From NCBI GenBank assembly GCA_014729335.1, contig WJKC01000057.1:1-34022 (forward strand): a stretch of DNA of 34,022 nucleotides. Direction: 5' to 3'. The notes beneath the pieces are model-generated. The model was not told the origin of the DNA and did not search any database. It saw nothing but the letters and a program-made list of their open reading frames with translations. How positions within the stretch are numbered: the first letter of the stretch is position 1; every line of letters begins with the position of its first letter. This DNA comes from an archaeon. GTDB lineage: Archaea; Nanobdellota; Nanobdellia; WJKC01. The position numbers and the translations under genes were made by a program. This document shows positions 14,099 to 23,090 of the stretch, piece after piece.

Positions 14099-15136
14099 AG
14101 CGAGATTCGTGATTATGACAAGTTATTCAGGGAGTTCGGGGTTGAGGACTTCACCAAGCTGGATGCGCCTGACCCATTAACTACCATGCGGCGCGGCATA
14201 GTGTTCGGCCACCGGGATTTGAAGCCGGTGTTAAAAGCCATGAAGAAAGGAGAGAAGTTCGCGGTTATGAGCGGCATCAAGCCGTCTAATTACTTTCATA
14301 TTGGGTCTAAGATGGTGGTTGACGAGATAGTTTATTTTCAGAATCACGGCGGCTTAGTTTATTACACCTTTGCTGATGTTGAGACACTCGCTGATAACGG
14401 CTTATCATTCAAGGAGTCAAGAGAGTACGCCAGGGACAACCTATTAGACTTAGCTGCTCTTGGTCTTGACCTGGATAAGGCTAAGATCTACCTGCAGTCA
14501 GAGGAGCCGACAGTCCTGAAACAAGCTCACGTCTACGCCCGTAACGTTACTAATAACATGCTAGAGGCAATCTACGGCGAGCACCCTGTGAGGATTTACA
14601 TGGCAGTCCTTGTGCAAGTAGCTGACATACTATTACCCCAATTGGAGCACGGACCAATGCCTGTGGTGGTGCCAGTGGGTTTTGACCAGGACCCTCACAT
14701 AAGATTGACGCGCGACATCGCAAGGAAGCATAAGTTAATGCCGCCTGCTTCAACTTATCATAAGTTCATCTGCTCATTACTAGGAGTGGAGAGGAAGATG
14801 AGCAAACGGGAGCCTCAGGGAGTGATATACCTTAACGAGGACCCTAAAAAAGCTCGTAAGAAGATAATGAAGTACGCTTACAGCGGGGGCAAGCCGACTG
14901 TTGAAGAGCACCGGGAAAAAGGCGGCGACCCAAGCGTTGACGTTTCATACCAGTACCTCACTTACTTGATGAGTGATGATGAGAAGTTGAAGAAGATACG
15001 GAGGGATTATGAGAGAGGTGACTTACTCAGCGGCGACTTGAAAAAGATACTGGCAGACCATGTTGAGGAGTTCTTAATAAACCATCAGAAGAAGCGTGAG
15101 AAGGCAGGGAAGAAGGTTGATAAAATACTAGCTTAG
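14063..15136 (+). CDS. trpS: Tryptophanyl-tRNA synthetase
   Basis: Class I synthetase charging tRNA-Trp. The 357 residues are of the archaeal/eukaryal type. PSNYFHIG holds the HIGH-like motif (His79-Gly81), KMSKR at 245-249 is the second ATP-binding signature, and GFDQDPHIRLTRDIA is family-specific. The start is GTG 14063, with AGAGGTGG about 6 bases upstream, both within or next to the inserted element B. The ancestral start was probably ATG 13986, since MADNVIDAFGT is repeated as MTEGNVIDAFGT. The 3' end overlaps the convergent amidohydrolase by 9 bases. The cognate tRNA-Trp is also in the window (24634-24757). Confidence 0.95.
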   Translation: MTEGNVIDAFGTSEIRDYDKLFREFGVEDFTKLDAPDPLTTMRRGIVFGHRDLKPVLKAMKKGEKFAVMSGIKPSNYFHIGSKMVVDEIVYFQNHGGLVYYTFADVETLADNGLSFKESREYARDNLLDLAALGLDLDKAKIYLQSEEPTVLKQAHVYARNVTNNMLEAIYGEHPVRIYMAVLVQVADILLPQLEHGPMPVVVPVGFDQDPHIRLTRDIARKHKLMPPASTYHKFICSLLGVERKMSKREPQGVIYLNEDPKKARKKIMKYAYSGGKPTVEEHREKGGDPSVDVSYQYLTYLMSDDEKLKKIRRDYERGDLLSGDLKKILADHVEEFLINHQKKREKAGKKVDKILA

Positions 15137-16303
15137 TATCTTATCTCTTATTTTTTCAACACTCCGTCTTAATTTATCCTCTTTAACCCCCAGGGTGTTC
15201 TCACCGCCGCGTATCACTTCCTTTCCTTTAACGTAGACGCTTTTAATTGCGTTAACATTCATTAATTTAGCTAGCAACTCGCTCACGGTCTTGAAAGGCT
15301 TTAACTCTTTTAAATCTATTAGTGAGAAGCTCGCATCCATTCCCGGCGCTAACTGCTGATGCGTCAGGCAGTAGGCTTGTTCAATAGTGATGCCTGTCTT
15401 CTTATGAGACTCCCACGCCTCTTTTAACACCGAGGCGCTAGGGTTCCATGCAAAGATGTCAGTTCCAATCCTGACTTGGACATTATTCCTTAACATGTCT
15501 TTTATTGGAGCCTGATTGCCTGTTATTGAGTGGTTGCTCGTGGGGCAGTGAAGCACTGGCACGTCGTGCCGGCTTAGTCTTAGAACATCCTTTGAGTCAG
15601 CGTAGGTGCAGTGAGCTAGCCTTACGTCATGGTCCAGCATCCCAATATCATGTAAGTACTCAATAGTCCGCTTGCCGGTTAATTCCTTCATGTGCCTTAC
15701 CTCTTCCATTGTCTCGCAAGCGTGCATGTGGATTGGCAGTTCATGCTCCCTGGCAAACGCGAGCCCGTCCCTCATTAACTGAGGCGTGCACTCATACTCG
15801 TTAGCCAGTCCTAGTATTATCCTCTTTCCGTACTCCTTCTTTAGTTTTAATGTCTTGTTTAATTGTTTCTTAGGGTTGCCTGCCTCTTTATGAGCGTCCT
15901 TGACTGCTATGCACTCAGTATAACTCATCCCTGTTTTTTTAAAGGCTTTAATCACCGGCTCAGGGTCCATGTCCATCGCGTCCACGTGAGTCACCCCGTT
16001 CTTCAGGTACTCAAGGCAGGCTAGCATTGATGACTTGTAAGCATCACTCTTTGTTCTCTTCTTATGCATCTTGAAGCCAATTGAGTCAAAATAGTCATAT
16101 TTATTCATGCCAAGAGCTGTCCCCTTCATCAGCCTGCTTGCCAGGTGGGCGTGGGCGTTTCTTAAGCCCGGCACTAATAATAAGCCTGAACCGTTAAACC
16201 CGCTTGTTAAACCCTTTTTAATGTAAAGGATTTTATCCTCAAAGTATAAGTCCCGCTTAACTAGTCTGCCTTTAACTAGTAGTGTTAGGTTGTTGATTAT
16301 CAT
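15128..16303 (-). CDS. Metal-dependent amidohydrolase (MTA/SAH deaminase-like)
   Basis: A 391-residue enzyme of the COG0402 amidohydrolase group, whose archaeal members deaminate adenine nucleosides such as S-adenosylhomocysteine, methylthioadenosine or 5'-deoxyadenosine. Metal and catalytic motifs are in order: NAHAHL (His51, His53), HMHACET near residue 193, LAHCTY, and GTDIFAWNPSAS with the catalytic Asp. A small N-terminal and C-terminal beta sandwich flank the barrel. Length is slightly short (family 400-440). The exact substrate cannot be read here. It is divergent from the small membrane gene at 16346 and convergent with trpS. Confidence 0.88.
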   Translation of the reverse strand: MIINNLTLLVKGRLVKRDLYFEDKILYIKKGLTSGFNGSGLLLVPGLRNAHAHLASRLMKGTALGMNKYDYFDSIGFKMHKKRTKSDAYKSSMLACLEYLKNGVTHVDAMDMDPEPVIKAFKKTGMSYTECIAVKDAHKEAGNPKKQLNKTLKLKKEYGKRIILGLANEYECTPQLMRDGLAFAREHELPIHMHACETMEEVRHMKELTGKRTIEYLHDIGMLDHDVRLAHCTYADSKDVLRLSRHDVPVLHCPTSNHSITGNQAPIKDMLRNNVQVRIGTDIFAWNPSASVLKEAWESHKKTGITIEQAYCLTHQQLAPGMDASFSLIDLKELKPFKTVSELLAKLMNVNAIKSVYVKGKEVIRGGENTLGVKEDKLRRSVEKIRDKILS

Positions 16304-16310
16304 TTCTTAG

Positions 16311-16322
16311 TAATGTTTTTAA
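16311..16322 (+). promoter_or_regulatory. TATA box of the small membrane protein gene
   Basis: TAATGTTTTTAA lies about 29 bases before ATG 16346, which supports that start over the upstream ATG at 16313. Confidence 0.45.
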
Positions 16323-16345
16323 CGCTGCTAGTCCTTATTAGAGTT

Positions 16346-16579
16346 ATGAAGTTAAAGGACTTCTGCCTCTGGGCTAAGACGCCTGGAATGCAGGTTAACA
16401 TGTCAGTGTTATTAATGGTTATATCCTTCTCAGGTTTTATTTACACTTACTACGCGTCTCTTTACTGGCCCTTAACCCTTTCATCGCCGATAATGGGCAC
16501 TTTCCTAGCACTAGGATTATTCTACCTTGGCTATACCTTAATCCTGTCTTACTTCATGATAAAGAATTATTATTTTTGA
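16346..16579 (+). CDS. Small two-helix membrane protein
   Basis: A 77-residue protein beginning MKLKDFCLWAKTPGM with two hydrophobic segments, about residues 17-37 and 46-70, joined by a short loop. No family is recognised. The frame continues upstream to 16313, but ATG 16346 has a TATA-like box 29 bases upstream. It overlaps the convergent gene at 16570 by 10 bases. Confidence 0.6.
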   Translation: MKLKDFCLWAKTPGMQVNMSVLLMVISFSGFIYTYYASLYWPLTLSSPIMGTFLALGLFYLGYTLILSYFMIKNYYF

Positions 16580-16791
16580 ATAACGTAGGACTCGCCTTGA
16601 TGGTAGTACTTAATCTCTCTGATTTTATTATTGCTGATGATAGTGAATTCATCAGGCACCCGGCTGATTAAGTAGTGTTTTGGGCTGAAAAAATCCCTCT
16701 CAACCCCTTTGAACTCAACTTTCCCCTCTATTTCAAGTATAACATTATCTAAACCCTTGAAATCATCCTTTTTAAGAGTGATGTTATTCAT
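16570..16791 (-). CDS. Small protein of unknown function downstream of nucS
   Basis: A 73-residue protein, mostly beta by pattern (NVILEIEGKVEFKGV, HYLISRVPDEFTII), with no recognised family. It starts 13 bases after the nucS stop in the same direction, so it is probably co-transcribed with nucS. A role in mismatch cleavage is not shown. Confidence 0.55.
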   Translation of the reverse strand: MNNITLKKDDFKGLDNVILEIEGKVEFKGVERDFFSPKHYLISRVPDEFTIISNNKIREIKYYHQGESYVIQK

Positions 16792-16804
16792 ATTAGATGA
16801 TTAA

Positions 16805-17572
16805 TTAGGAGTTGCTCTTTAAGTACTTTTTTAGTTTTTGCTGCCGGCTCTTATCAACTATATTTCTGTTTGGCGGCTCCACACGAGCAAACTTGTAACC
16901 CCAGTCCTTTAGCATTCCCTCAGCGTTCTTGCTCATGCCAGGAGCCGCGATGTAGCCAACAACTTTTTTTACTCCTTTAACTTTTTTTATTTTCTCAACG
17001 TACCGCCTTAGCTGCTGCACTGCGTTCAACCCGGCGGTCACTCGCTTGCACTCAATTATTACCAGTGTTCCCTTGCCGTTATGACCCATCACGTCAATGA
17101 ACCCGTACTTTGTCTGCTCTTCAAGACTCACCGGCTTGAAGTCATCACTGATAAGGTACGGCTTCTCATAAATCATTCGAGCCATATCAGCCTCGCTCCC
17201 AACAATTGACACCTCCTCAGCATCGCTTAGCTCGGCTGAGACTAACAGGTTAACTTTTGAGATGTTAATCATCATGTGCTCGCGAGGGTTAATGGATTCA
17301 GCAGTGATTACTAACGCGTCACCAGTTTTGAATTTAATACTCGCCCCTTCCTTAATCCAGTTAATAGGGTTCCTGCCAGTGGGCTTATGAACCAGCAGGG
17401 TATTGTCCTGCTTGATTGTCACTACGCGCTCACCCCGCTCCAGTTTAGAGTAAGCCCTTCCCTCGTACTTGACCATGCACTCGCAGTACAAAGTGATTAA
17501 TTCCCGGCGCCTTAACGCGTGCTCTAACACGTTCTTGGCTGTTTCAAAATCAGGTTCAACATGACTTCTCAT
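16805..17572 (-). CDS. nucS: Endonuclease NucS/EndoMS
   Basis: Mismatch-specific and branched-DNA endonuclease of archaea and actinobacteria that makes double-strand cuts at mismatches when bound to PCNA. The 255 residues have an N-terminal DNA-binding half and a C-terminal RecB-like nuclease: GFIDVMG (Asp160), VIIECKR (Glu174, Lys176) and AVQQLRRYV (Gln186/187). These are the same residue numbers as in the Pyrococcus abyssi enzyme. QQKLKKYL at 244-251 fits a PCNA-interacting peptide. No MutS or MutL genes are nearby. ATG 17572 is preceded by a TATA-like TTAATAATAATTT. Confidence 0.94.
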   Translation of the reverse strand: MRSHVEPDFETAKNVLEHALRRRELITLYCECMVKYEGRAYSKLERGERVVTIKQDNTLLVHKPTGRNPINWIKEGASIKFKTGDALVITAESINPREHMMINISKVNLLVSAELSDAEEVSIVGSEADMARMIYEKPYLISDDFKPVSLEEQTKYGFIDVMGHNGKGTLVIIECKRVTAGLNAVQQLRRYVEKIKKVKGVKKVVGYIAAPGMSKNAEGMLKDWGYKFARVEPPNRNIVDKSRQQKLKKYLKSNS

Positions 17573-17767
17573 ATTAAGGTTAAATTATTATTAACTTGTT
17601 AATAATTCTTCTTCAAAACAGGAACCCTTTATTTCCTCTGGAGTTGTTCTGGAAGGCTTTTCTGAGCCTCCTAAAAAGGTTTAATTATTTTCAATATAGA
17701 AAAGAATTGAGTGTTTTTGTTTCCTTTAGAAACCTTTATTAACTCTTATTGGCAATTAATCTTTGAT
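17573..17767. other. 195-base intergenic region with a hairpin and degenerate direct repeat
   Basis: The region lies between divergent genes. GGAAGGC (about 17651-17657) and GCCTCC form an imperfect hairpin with loop TTTTCTGA. GAACCCTTTATTTCCTCT (about 17622-17639) and GAAACCTTTATTAACTCT (about 17729-17746) match at 15 of 18 positions, and the second contains the TATA box (17735-17742) of the gene at 17768. This may be an old, decayed example of the repeat-hairpin-repeat layout, but AT-rich promoter sequence can match by chance. Confidence 0.35.
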
Positions 17768-18154
17768 ATGAGTGAGTTTGGTATTGGTTTTCATCATGAG
17801 CTGCCTTTAACAGATAATGACCTTGTTTACTGGCTGGCTGAGGATGAGAAGTTATACTTTGCCCGTCGAAGTGATTATAATAGCACTGTTAAGGAGGTAT
17901 TAGTTAATGATTTGAGGGCTGATATGATTAACTTGTCACGCTTGCTTGTGAAGCCTGAGCTGGAGTTTAAGTTAAGAACAACAAATGAACTGGTTGGTTT
18001 TAGAAAGGCTAATAGCATTACTTACATGATTTTTGAAGGGGCGAGGGAGTTCTCTGCTGATAATATTCATTACTCTCTTGGCATCTTTAAGGGTTATTAT
18101 GAATTGTACTTTAAGGGTGATTATAAGAGTGATATATTGCCTCTTGTTAAGTGA
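17768..18154 (+). CDS. Unknown soluble protein
   Basis: A 128-residue acidic alpha/beta protein beginning MSEFGIGFHHELPLTDN, not recognised. The frame is open from 17711, but ATG 17768 is preferred because TTTATTAA lies about 29 bases upstream and the extra residues look unlike a coding start. It has no membrane segment or metal motif. Its 3' end overlaps leuS by 8 bases. Confidence 0.6.
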   Translation: MSEFGIGFHHELPLTDNDLVYWLAEDEKLYFARRSDYNSTVKEVLVNDLRADMINLSRLLVKPELEFKLRTTNELVGFRKANSITYMIFEGAREFSADNIHYSLGIFKGYYELYFKGDYKSDILPLVK

Positions 18155-21017
18155 TTAGTATTCCAGGCTTGCCAGGCATGGCTTGCCCTGCTTTCTTTTC
18201 CTTTGAGTTCTCCGCGTCTATTACCTCCATCTTGGCTCCGAACTCTTTTTCAAGGTAGTCCTTTGTCTGCACTATTGTCTCCAGCTCCCGGCTCTTTTCT
18301 ATTATTGTTTTTGGAATCCTTGACACGTCCTTGACTAGTGATTTTATTATCCTGGTTGCTTCCTTGCCGTGCTCCTTGACTGTCTTAACCTTCATTACTT
18401 CTTTGATTAACTTCTTGAAGTCTCGCTTGTTCTTTGACTTAACCACTTTTTTTATCAGCTCGTACTTCCAGTCATGGCTGATGAATAATGTAATCTTCCT
18501 CGGCTCTTTCTTAACCAGTTCAACTACCTCGTTGATATCGCTTATTAGGTTAATGATTATTTTTTCATAATTCTCTATTCCGGGCTTAATCATTGACTTC
18601 TTAATCTTTGGGTATTTTTTTAGCGACACGAACTCTTTGCTTCCTAGCTCCTCGTTTATCTCCTCGCATAAGTGGGGGATTATCGGCTCCAGGGCTATTA
18701 TCCATTTTGGAATAATGGTTCTTAAAACCGAATTGTAGTCTTTTACCGAGACCCTGTTGCGGTAGTAGTTAACCTCGTTTAGGAATTTGAAGAATATGTT
18801 AACAGCGTAGGCGCGGACCTCCATTTCTTCTCCCTGCTTCTTAGCATCTTTTAGCCTTGAGTAGAACCTTGAAACAATCCATTTGTCAATGTAGTCAAGC
18901 TTCTTCTTCGGCTTTGCCTTGGACGCTGCCATGCATAAGTTATAGAAGCTTTTGAGTTTATTCTTTACACTGGCGACTTCTTTTTCACGCCAGTCAGCTT
19001 GGGTGTCAATTTCGGTTGAACTGGTAACGTATAATCGGTAAAGGTCGGCTGAGTACTTCCTTGGGATGTCAATTAATGGTATAACGTTGCCTCTTGACTT
19101 GCTCATCTTAACCCCTTCTCTGCCGGTTAAGAACTCGTTAAAAGTCATTGCTTTTGGCCAGTGTTTCTTAGGGAAGATTAGGACGTGGTGCATGATGAAG
19201 AATATTAAGTGGTTGCCGATGTGGCCTGGTGCTGTGTGTCGCTGGTCATTAGGGTACCAGTAAGTGAATGACTCGCGCATTTTTTTTAAGACATTGACAG
19301 GCACCTTTGTCTTTTTTGCTAAAGACTTAACCCCTCCTTTTCCTAGGTAGACATAGTCAAATAATTCAGGGGTTAACTGTTTGGGTTTCACTTTATGTTT
19401 TCTTATTAGGTGGGCGATGGTGTAGAAGCTCATGTAGATTGTTGAGTCGCTCAGGCTCTCAATCATCCATTGTTTGTCAAACGGGAAGTGGGTGCCTAAT
19501 CCTCTTCTGCGCGCGCAGGGTCGCTTCTCAAGCCAGTCAAGCACGTCAAGGAACTGCTTGCGGTACTTCTCAGGGTAAATCCTCATAGAGGTCAGCAATC
19601 CATGCGCGTCTTTTTTCCACTTCTTGCTCGTGTAGTCAATGAACCACTGGTTGTTCAGCACAGCGATTATTACTTTGCCTCCGCAACGGCACTCGGCTTT
19701 GCGCGTGGTCTCGTAAAAGGTTAGTGCTTTGTCATCTTTTTTCAGCTTGTTTATCACTTGGTCTTTTATCTCTTTGATTCTTAACCCGCTGAACTCGCCG
19801 CACTTGTCATTAAGAACGCCTTTGTAGTACTCGTCCTTGTACACCTTCTTGGTTGCCTGCTCTATTAAGTCCTTGTCAGCCAGGCGCTTAACACCTAACT
19901 CCTTGCAGGCTTTAATTGCAGGCGCCTTGTCATAACCCTCTATGTCAATGATTGTCACCGGCTTTATTGATTTTACTTCTTTGGCTTTTAAGCCGTACTT
20001 TTTAATTTTCTGCTCACTCCCCTGCAGGTCTTTTAACCCTATGTAGTCCAGCGGGGCGTGAGCAGGCACTGAATATACTATTCCTGAGGCGGTGTCAGGG
20101 TCAACGAACTCGCCTGGCAGTACTGCCACGTTAGTGCCTATTGGCGTGTCAACGTGTTTGCCAATTAACTCCTTGCCAACGAATTCACTAATTTTTTTAA
20201 TGCCTTTTAGCTGGTACTCTGCTTTATCATAAGCCTCAGCGCTCATGATTAGTGTTTCATCCTTGTACTCTGCTTTAATATAAGTCTCGTCAGGGTTAAC
20301 CCATAAGTTGGTGATGCCGTAGATTGTCTCAGGTCTCAGGCTTGAGCCGATTAAGTATTCATCATCTAGTTTGAATTTTATTGCGGTGAATTCATTAATC
20401 TTTACTTTATCAGTGTCACCGTCCTTGATGTCATCCTCGCCAACCGCGTTCTCACAGTTAACGCAATAAGTGACTGGGTGGTCGCCTTTGGTGATGGCTT
20501 TCTTTTTCATTAACTTCTCGTACTGCCACTCGATGAACTTGTTATAGATTGGCTCGCCAGTATTGAACTTCATGCGCCAGTCAATGCTTAACCCGATGCT
20601 GTTAAAGTCATTGCTTATGACGCTGGCAAAATAGTCAGCCACGTTCTGCGGCTTGGTGAATGACTTTATTATCTTATCAACCTTTTTCTTGTTTGACTCG
20701 TATAATGAGACATAGTCATGGAATAGTTTAGTATATTTTTTATCCTTGTTTTTTATCCGCTCGCTGATAGCTAGTATCGGCGTGCCTGATATGTGGAAAG
20801 CCATTGGCCATAAGACGTTGTAGCCCATTTTCCGCTTGAACCTGGCAACGAAGTCAGCCACGCAGTAAGTCCTGCCGTGGCCCACGTGTAATGGCCCTGA
20901 AGTATAGGGGTAGGGCACGGTGAAGAAGAACTTCTTGCCTTTGCCAGTGCCTGGCTGGAATACTTTATTCTGTCTCCACTTGCTCTGCCATTTTTGCTCT
21001 ATTTTCTGCAGATTCAT
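18147..21017 (-). CDS. leuS: Leucyl-tRNA synthetase (archaeal/eukaryal type)
   Basis: Class I synthetase charging tRNA-Leu, with an editing domain that removes mischarged amino acids. Its 956 residues are typical for archaea. YTSGPLHVGHGRTY gives the HIGH motif at 44-47, GVKMSKSRGN the KMSKS motif at 637-641, and the CP1 editing insertion lies roughly at 170-500. The archaeal C-terminal extension ends AMPGKPGILIT. ATG 21017 overlaps the stop of the preceding small gene by one base (TAATG), so it is the third gene of a run starting at 21620. Confidence 0.96.
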   Translation of the reverse strand: MNLQKIEQKWQSKWRQNKVFQPGTGKGKKFFFTVPYPYTSGPLHVGHGRTYCVADFVARFKRKMGYNVLWPMAFHISGTPILAISERIKNKDKKYTKLFHDYVSLYESNKKKVDKIIKSFTKPQNVADYFASVISNDFNSIGLSIDWRMKFNTGEPIYNKFIEWQYEKLMKKKAITKGDHPVTYCVNCENAVGEDDIKDGDTDKVKINEFTAIKFKLDDEYLIGSSLRPETIYGITNLWVNPDETYIKAEYKDETLIMSAEAYDKAEYQLKGIKKISEFVGKELIGKHVDTPIGTNVAVLPGEFVDPDTASGIVYSVPAHAPLDYIGLKDLQGSEQKIKKYGLKAKEVKSIKPVTIIDIEGYDKAPAIKACKELGVKRLADKDLIEQATKKVYKDEYYKGVLNDKCGEFSGLRIKEIKDQVINKLKKDDKALTFYETTRKAECRCGGKVIIAVLNNQWFIDYTSKKWKKDAHGLLTSMRIYPEKYRKQFLDVLDWLEKRPCARRRGLGTHFPFDKQWMIESLSDSTIYMSFYTIAHLIRKHKVKPKQLTPELFDYVYLGKGGVKSLAKKTKVPVNVLKKMRESFTYWYPNDQRHTAPGHIGNHLIFFIMHHVLIFPKKHWPKAMTFNEFLTGREGVKMSKSRGNVIPLIDIPRKYSADLYRLYVTSSTEIDTQADWREKEVASVKNKLKSFYNLCMAASKAKPKKKLDYIDKWIVSRFYSRLKDAKKQGEEMEVRAYAVNIFFKFLNEVNYYRNRVSVKDYNSVLRTIIPKWIIALEPIIPHLCEEINEELGSKEFVSLKKYPKIKKSMIKPGIENYEKIIINLISDINEVVELVKKEPRKITLFISHDWKYELIKKVVKSKNKRDFKKLIKEVMKVKTVKEHGKEATRIIKSLVKDVSRIPKTIIEKSRELETIVQTKDYLEKEFGAKMEVIDAENSKEKKAGQAMPGKPGILIT

Positions 21018-21250
21018 TATTTAACCTCAATCCCTGCTTTATTTATTATTTTTTCTAAATCATTAAAACTGCTTATTATTCCAATCATCTTAGCAGTAGT
21101 GCTTTCATCTTTTCCTATGCGGGGGTACTGGTATACCTCTTTGTTTTTGATTACGTAGGCATTAGCTGTTAGTTTCAGCACGTACGTTTCTGCAGGGTCC
21201 ATTTTCTCCGGCAGTTTTTCATAATCAAGGTGTATTGCGTTGAATGCCAT
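21017..21250 (-). CDS. Small unknown protein upstream of leuS
   Basis: A 77-residue protein beginning MAFNAIHLDYEKLPEKMDP, with a probable beta-rich middle and a C-terminal helix (DLEKIINKAGIEVK). No family is recognised. It starts 4 bases after the previous gene's stop, and its stop shares a base with the leuS start, so it is clearly part of that operon. Confidence 0.65.
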   Translation of the reverse strand: MAFNAIHLDYEKLPEKMDPAETYVLKLTANAYVIKNKEVYQYPRIGKDESTTAKMIGIISSFNDLEKIINKAGIEVK

Positions 21251-21254
21251 AAGA

Positions 21255-21620
21255 TTAGTGAACCCTTTTTATACTCCATTCAATTTTTTCTTTTTTCTTA
21301 ATCATCTTTGTTATCTGTTTCTCCAGGAAAATCTCAGAGTCAGTGAAAGGCACTTTGAAGTTATTATTTCTCTCCCAGAAATAAGCAGGGTTATTATCAA
21401 CGCACTTGAATACTATGTAACTGCCTATTGTCTCAGCACTTATTCTTGGATTATAATCCTTAACCCTTATGATTCCATTGTAATCAACGTCTTTTTCATA
21501 ACACTTTATGATGTCCTGTATCATTTCTTTATGGTTTTGATAGAATTTCATCCAGGGCTTGTTAGGCTTGCTTGTATGATTAGGTATTTCATATACAGTT
21601 TTGCTTGTAGTTATCACCAT
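21255..21620 (-). CDS. Unknown protein, first gene of the leuS operon
   Basis: A 121-residue basic protein that I do not recognise (begins MVITTSKTVYEIPN). ATG 21620 has a strong Shine-Dalgarno GGAGGTGA seven bases upstream, so the start at 21644 is rejected. This is one of the few genes here with a clear ribosome binding site at the head of a transcript, so it has a short leader. Upstream is a run of twelve T (21645-21656, A-run on the coding strand) next to a TATA-like TTTAAAT. Confidence 0.65.
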   Translation of the reverse strand: MVITTSKTVYEIPNHTSKPNKPWMKFYQNHKEMIQDIIKCYEKDVDYNGIIRVKDYNPRISAETIGSYIVFKCVDNNPAYFWERNNNFKVPFTDSEIFLEKQITKMIKKKEKIEWSIKRVH

Positions 21621-21666
21621 GACTAATTCACCTCCAGTAATCAATTTTTTTTTTTTAAATAGAAGT

Positions 21667-21713
21667 GAAGCTAGTGAATTTATTACTGCAACCGCAACAA
21701 TAAACTTAGCTTC
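21667..21713. repeat. Imperfect inverted repeat between divergent genes
   Basis: GAAGCTA (21667-21673) pairs with TAGCTTC (21707-21713), and TTTATT (21679-21684) with AATAAA (21699-21704). They are separated by a small internal loop and capped by a 14-base loop. It lies upstream of both the 21620 and 21772 genes, so it is not a simple terminator. A regulator site or small structured RNA is possible. Confidence 0.5.
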
Positions 21714-21739
21714 ATTATTTTACCCTTAAAAGACAATTC

Positions 21740-21748
21740 TTTTATAAA
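21740..21748 (+). promoter_or_regulatory. TATA box of the MFS transporter gene
   Basis: TTTTATAAA is centred 28 bases before ATG 21772, fitting a leaderless mRNA. Confidence 0.6.
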
Positions 21749-21771
21749 CCTTTTCATTAAGTATTTCTGGA

Positions 21772-22959
21772 ATGGCTTTTAGTTTTATGCAGTTCTTGAA
21801 TGAGCGGATTGTTCATTTTAAGAAGATGGTTCCTTTATCAATCACCTTTTTTATTTACCTGCTGGGCTGGGGTTTTGTTTCGCCAATATTTAATATCAGG
21901 GTTAATGACGTGACCGGCTCTTTATCACTTTCAGGTATTATTTTTTCATTAGTTGGGTTGGTTGGTGTGTTCTCTGACCCCTTGGTGGGTTTGTTCTGTG
22001 ATCGGTATAATATTAAGAAGATGATACAGTTTAGCCTAGTCCTTTACTCAATCGTCTTCCTTATGTATTCAATAGCTGGTTCTTTTGAGTTCCTGTTCAT
22101 CACTAGGTTAATGCACGCTTTTGCCTTGTCGCTGCTTTGGACTAGCGGCTGGACTCTTACAAGGAGGTTAACTAAGGGCAGGTACGCTCAGGAGGAGATT
22201 AGTGCTTGGTCAAGTGTTCAGAACATGGCTTACATTCTGGGGCCGATCATTGGCGGTTTGATAATAACTATTTATTCTTGGCAGAGTGTTTTCTATCTTG
22301 GGTCTGTTTTTTCAATAATTAGTTTATTATATTTCACCTTTAAGGTTAAGATGCCGGTTAACCATAATTCCTGCCCTAAGACTTTCAAGGAGCAGTGGCA
22401 TAGTTTCTTTAAGGACCCTTCAGTGGCTTATAGGCTGATAGCTCTTAACCTTGTTTTATTCATTGCTTCAACATCTTTTTATTCATTCCTGCCAATACAC
22501 TTGGTTGACACGGGCGTTAGTATTGAGGGTGTGGCAATAATACTGGCTTTATCAACTACTGTTCCTTACATCTTGTTCCCAATAGTTATTGGCGTGGTGG
22601 CTGATAATTACGGCCGCAAGATACCAACGCTTTTTGGATTATTATTCATGGCACTGGGTTTGATATTCTTCACATGGATTAACACTTTCACTCAGTTCCT
22701 TTTCTACACCTTTGTTATCTATACTGGTGTAGTGTTTATTCAGATGAGTATTAACGCTGAATTAAATGATATGGTTTCAGAAAAAGAGGTTGGTGGTTTC
22801 ACTGGGATTTTTGAAGGATTTAAGGATTTTGGGATACTAATTGGTCCATTAGTTGTGGGTTTCATTTCAGCAGTCACTAGCATCACTTTTTCATTCTTAA
22901 TCCTAGGAGCGGTATGCACTTGTTCAATAATAGTTTTAAAAGGCTTTAAGAACTTCTAG
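21772..22959 (+). CDS. Major facilitator superfamily transporter
   Basis: A 395-residue polytopic membrane protein with about twelve hydrophobic helices in two halves, split by a cytoplasmic loop near residues 190-215 (KVKMPVNHNSCPKTFKEQW). The MFS motif A appears in both halves, as DRYNIKK (after GLFC) and DNYGRKIP. It resembles drug/metabolite:H+ antiporters. The substrate is unknown. It has its own leaderless promoter, and a tRNA-Arg gene follows 40 bases downstream. Confidence 0.88.
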   Translation: MAFSFMQFLNERIVHFKKMVPLSITFFIYLLGWGFVSPIFNIRVNDVTGSLSLSGIIFSLVGLVGVFSDPLVGLFCDRYNIKKMIQFSLVLYSIVFLMYSIAGSFEFLFITRLMHAFALSLLWTSGWTLTRRLTKGRYAQEEISAWSSVQNMAYILGPIIGGLIITIYSWQSVFYLGSVFSIISLLYFTFKVKMPVNHNSCPKTFKEQWHSFFKDPSVAYRLIALNLVLFIASTSFYSFLPIHLVDTGVSIEGVAIILALSTTVPYILFPIVIGVVADNYGRKIPTLFGLLFMALGLIFFTWINTFTQFLFYTFVIYTGVVFIQMSINAELNDMVSEKEVGGFTGIFEGFKDFGILIGPLVVGFISAVTSITFSFLILGAVCTCSIIVLKGFKNF

Positions 22960-22999
22960 TAAGTATTAAAAACAGGTTAATGCTTTTTTTTATCTTAAA

Positions 23000-23074
23000 G
23001 GGCCCGTAGCCTAGTCTGGATAGGGCGACAGGCTTCTAACCTGTAGGTCGGGGGTTCAAATCCCCCCGGGCTCA
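23000..23074 (+). tRNA. tRNA-Arg (anticodon TCT)
   Basis: A full cloverleaf: acceptor GGGCCCG with CGGGCTC (one G-T pair), anticodon stem ACAGG/CCTGT around loop CTTCTAA (anticodon TCT), T arm GGGGG-TTCAAAT-CCCCC, discriminator A at 23074. CCA is not encoded. There is no intron. A TATA-like TATTAAAAA lies about 32 bases upstream (22964-22972). Confidence 0.95.
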
Positions 23075-23090
23075 TACCTGAACTGCGGGG

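Noticed and set aside
17622-17746. Fifth repeat-hairpin-repeat element
   Set aside because: The flanking repeats match at only 15 of 18 positions, are AT-rich, and the hairpin lacks the CTYTYGA core. Kept only as a weak possibility in the feature list.
21240-21626. 128-codon open frame opposite the first leuS-operon gene
   Set aside because: The minus-strand frame has a strong Shine-Dalgarno and tight operon spacing, while this one has neither.
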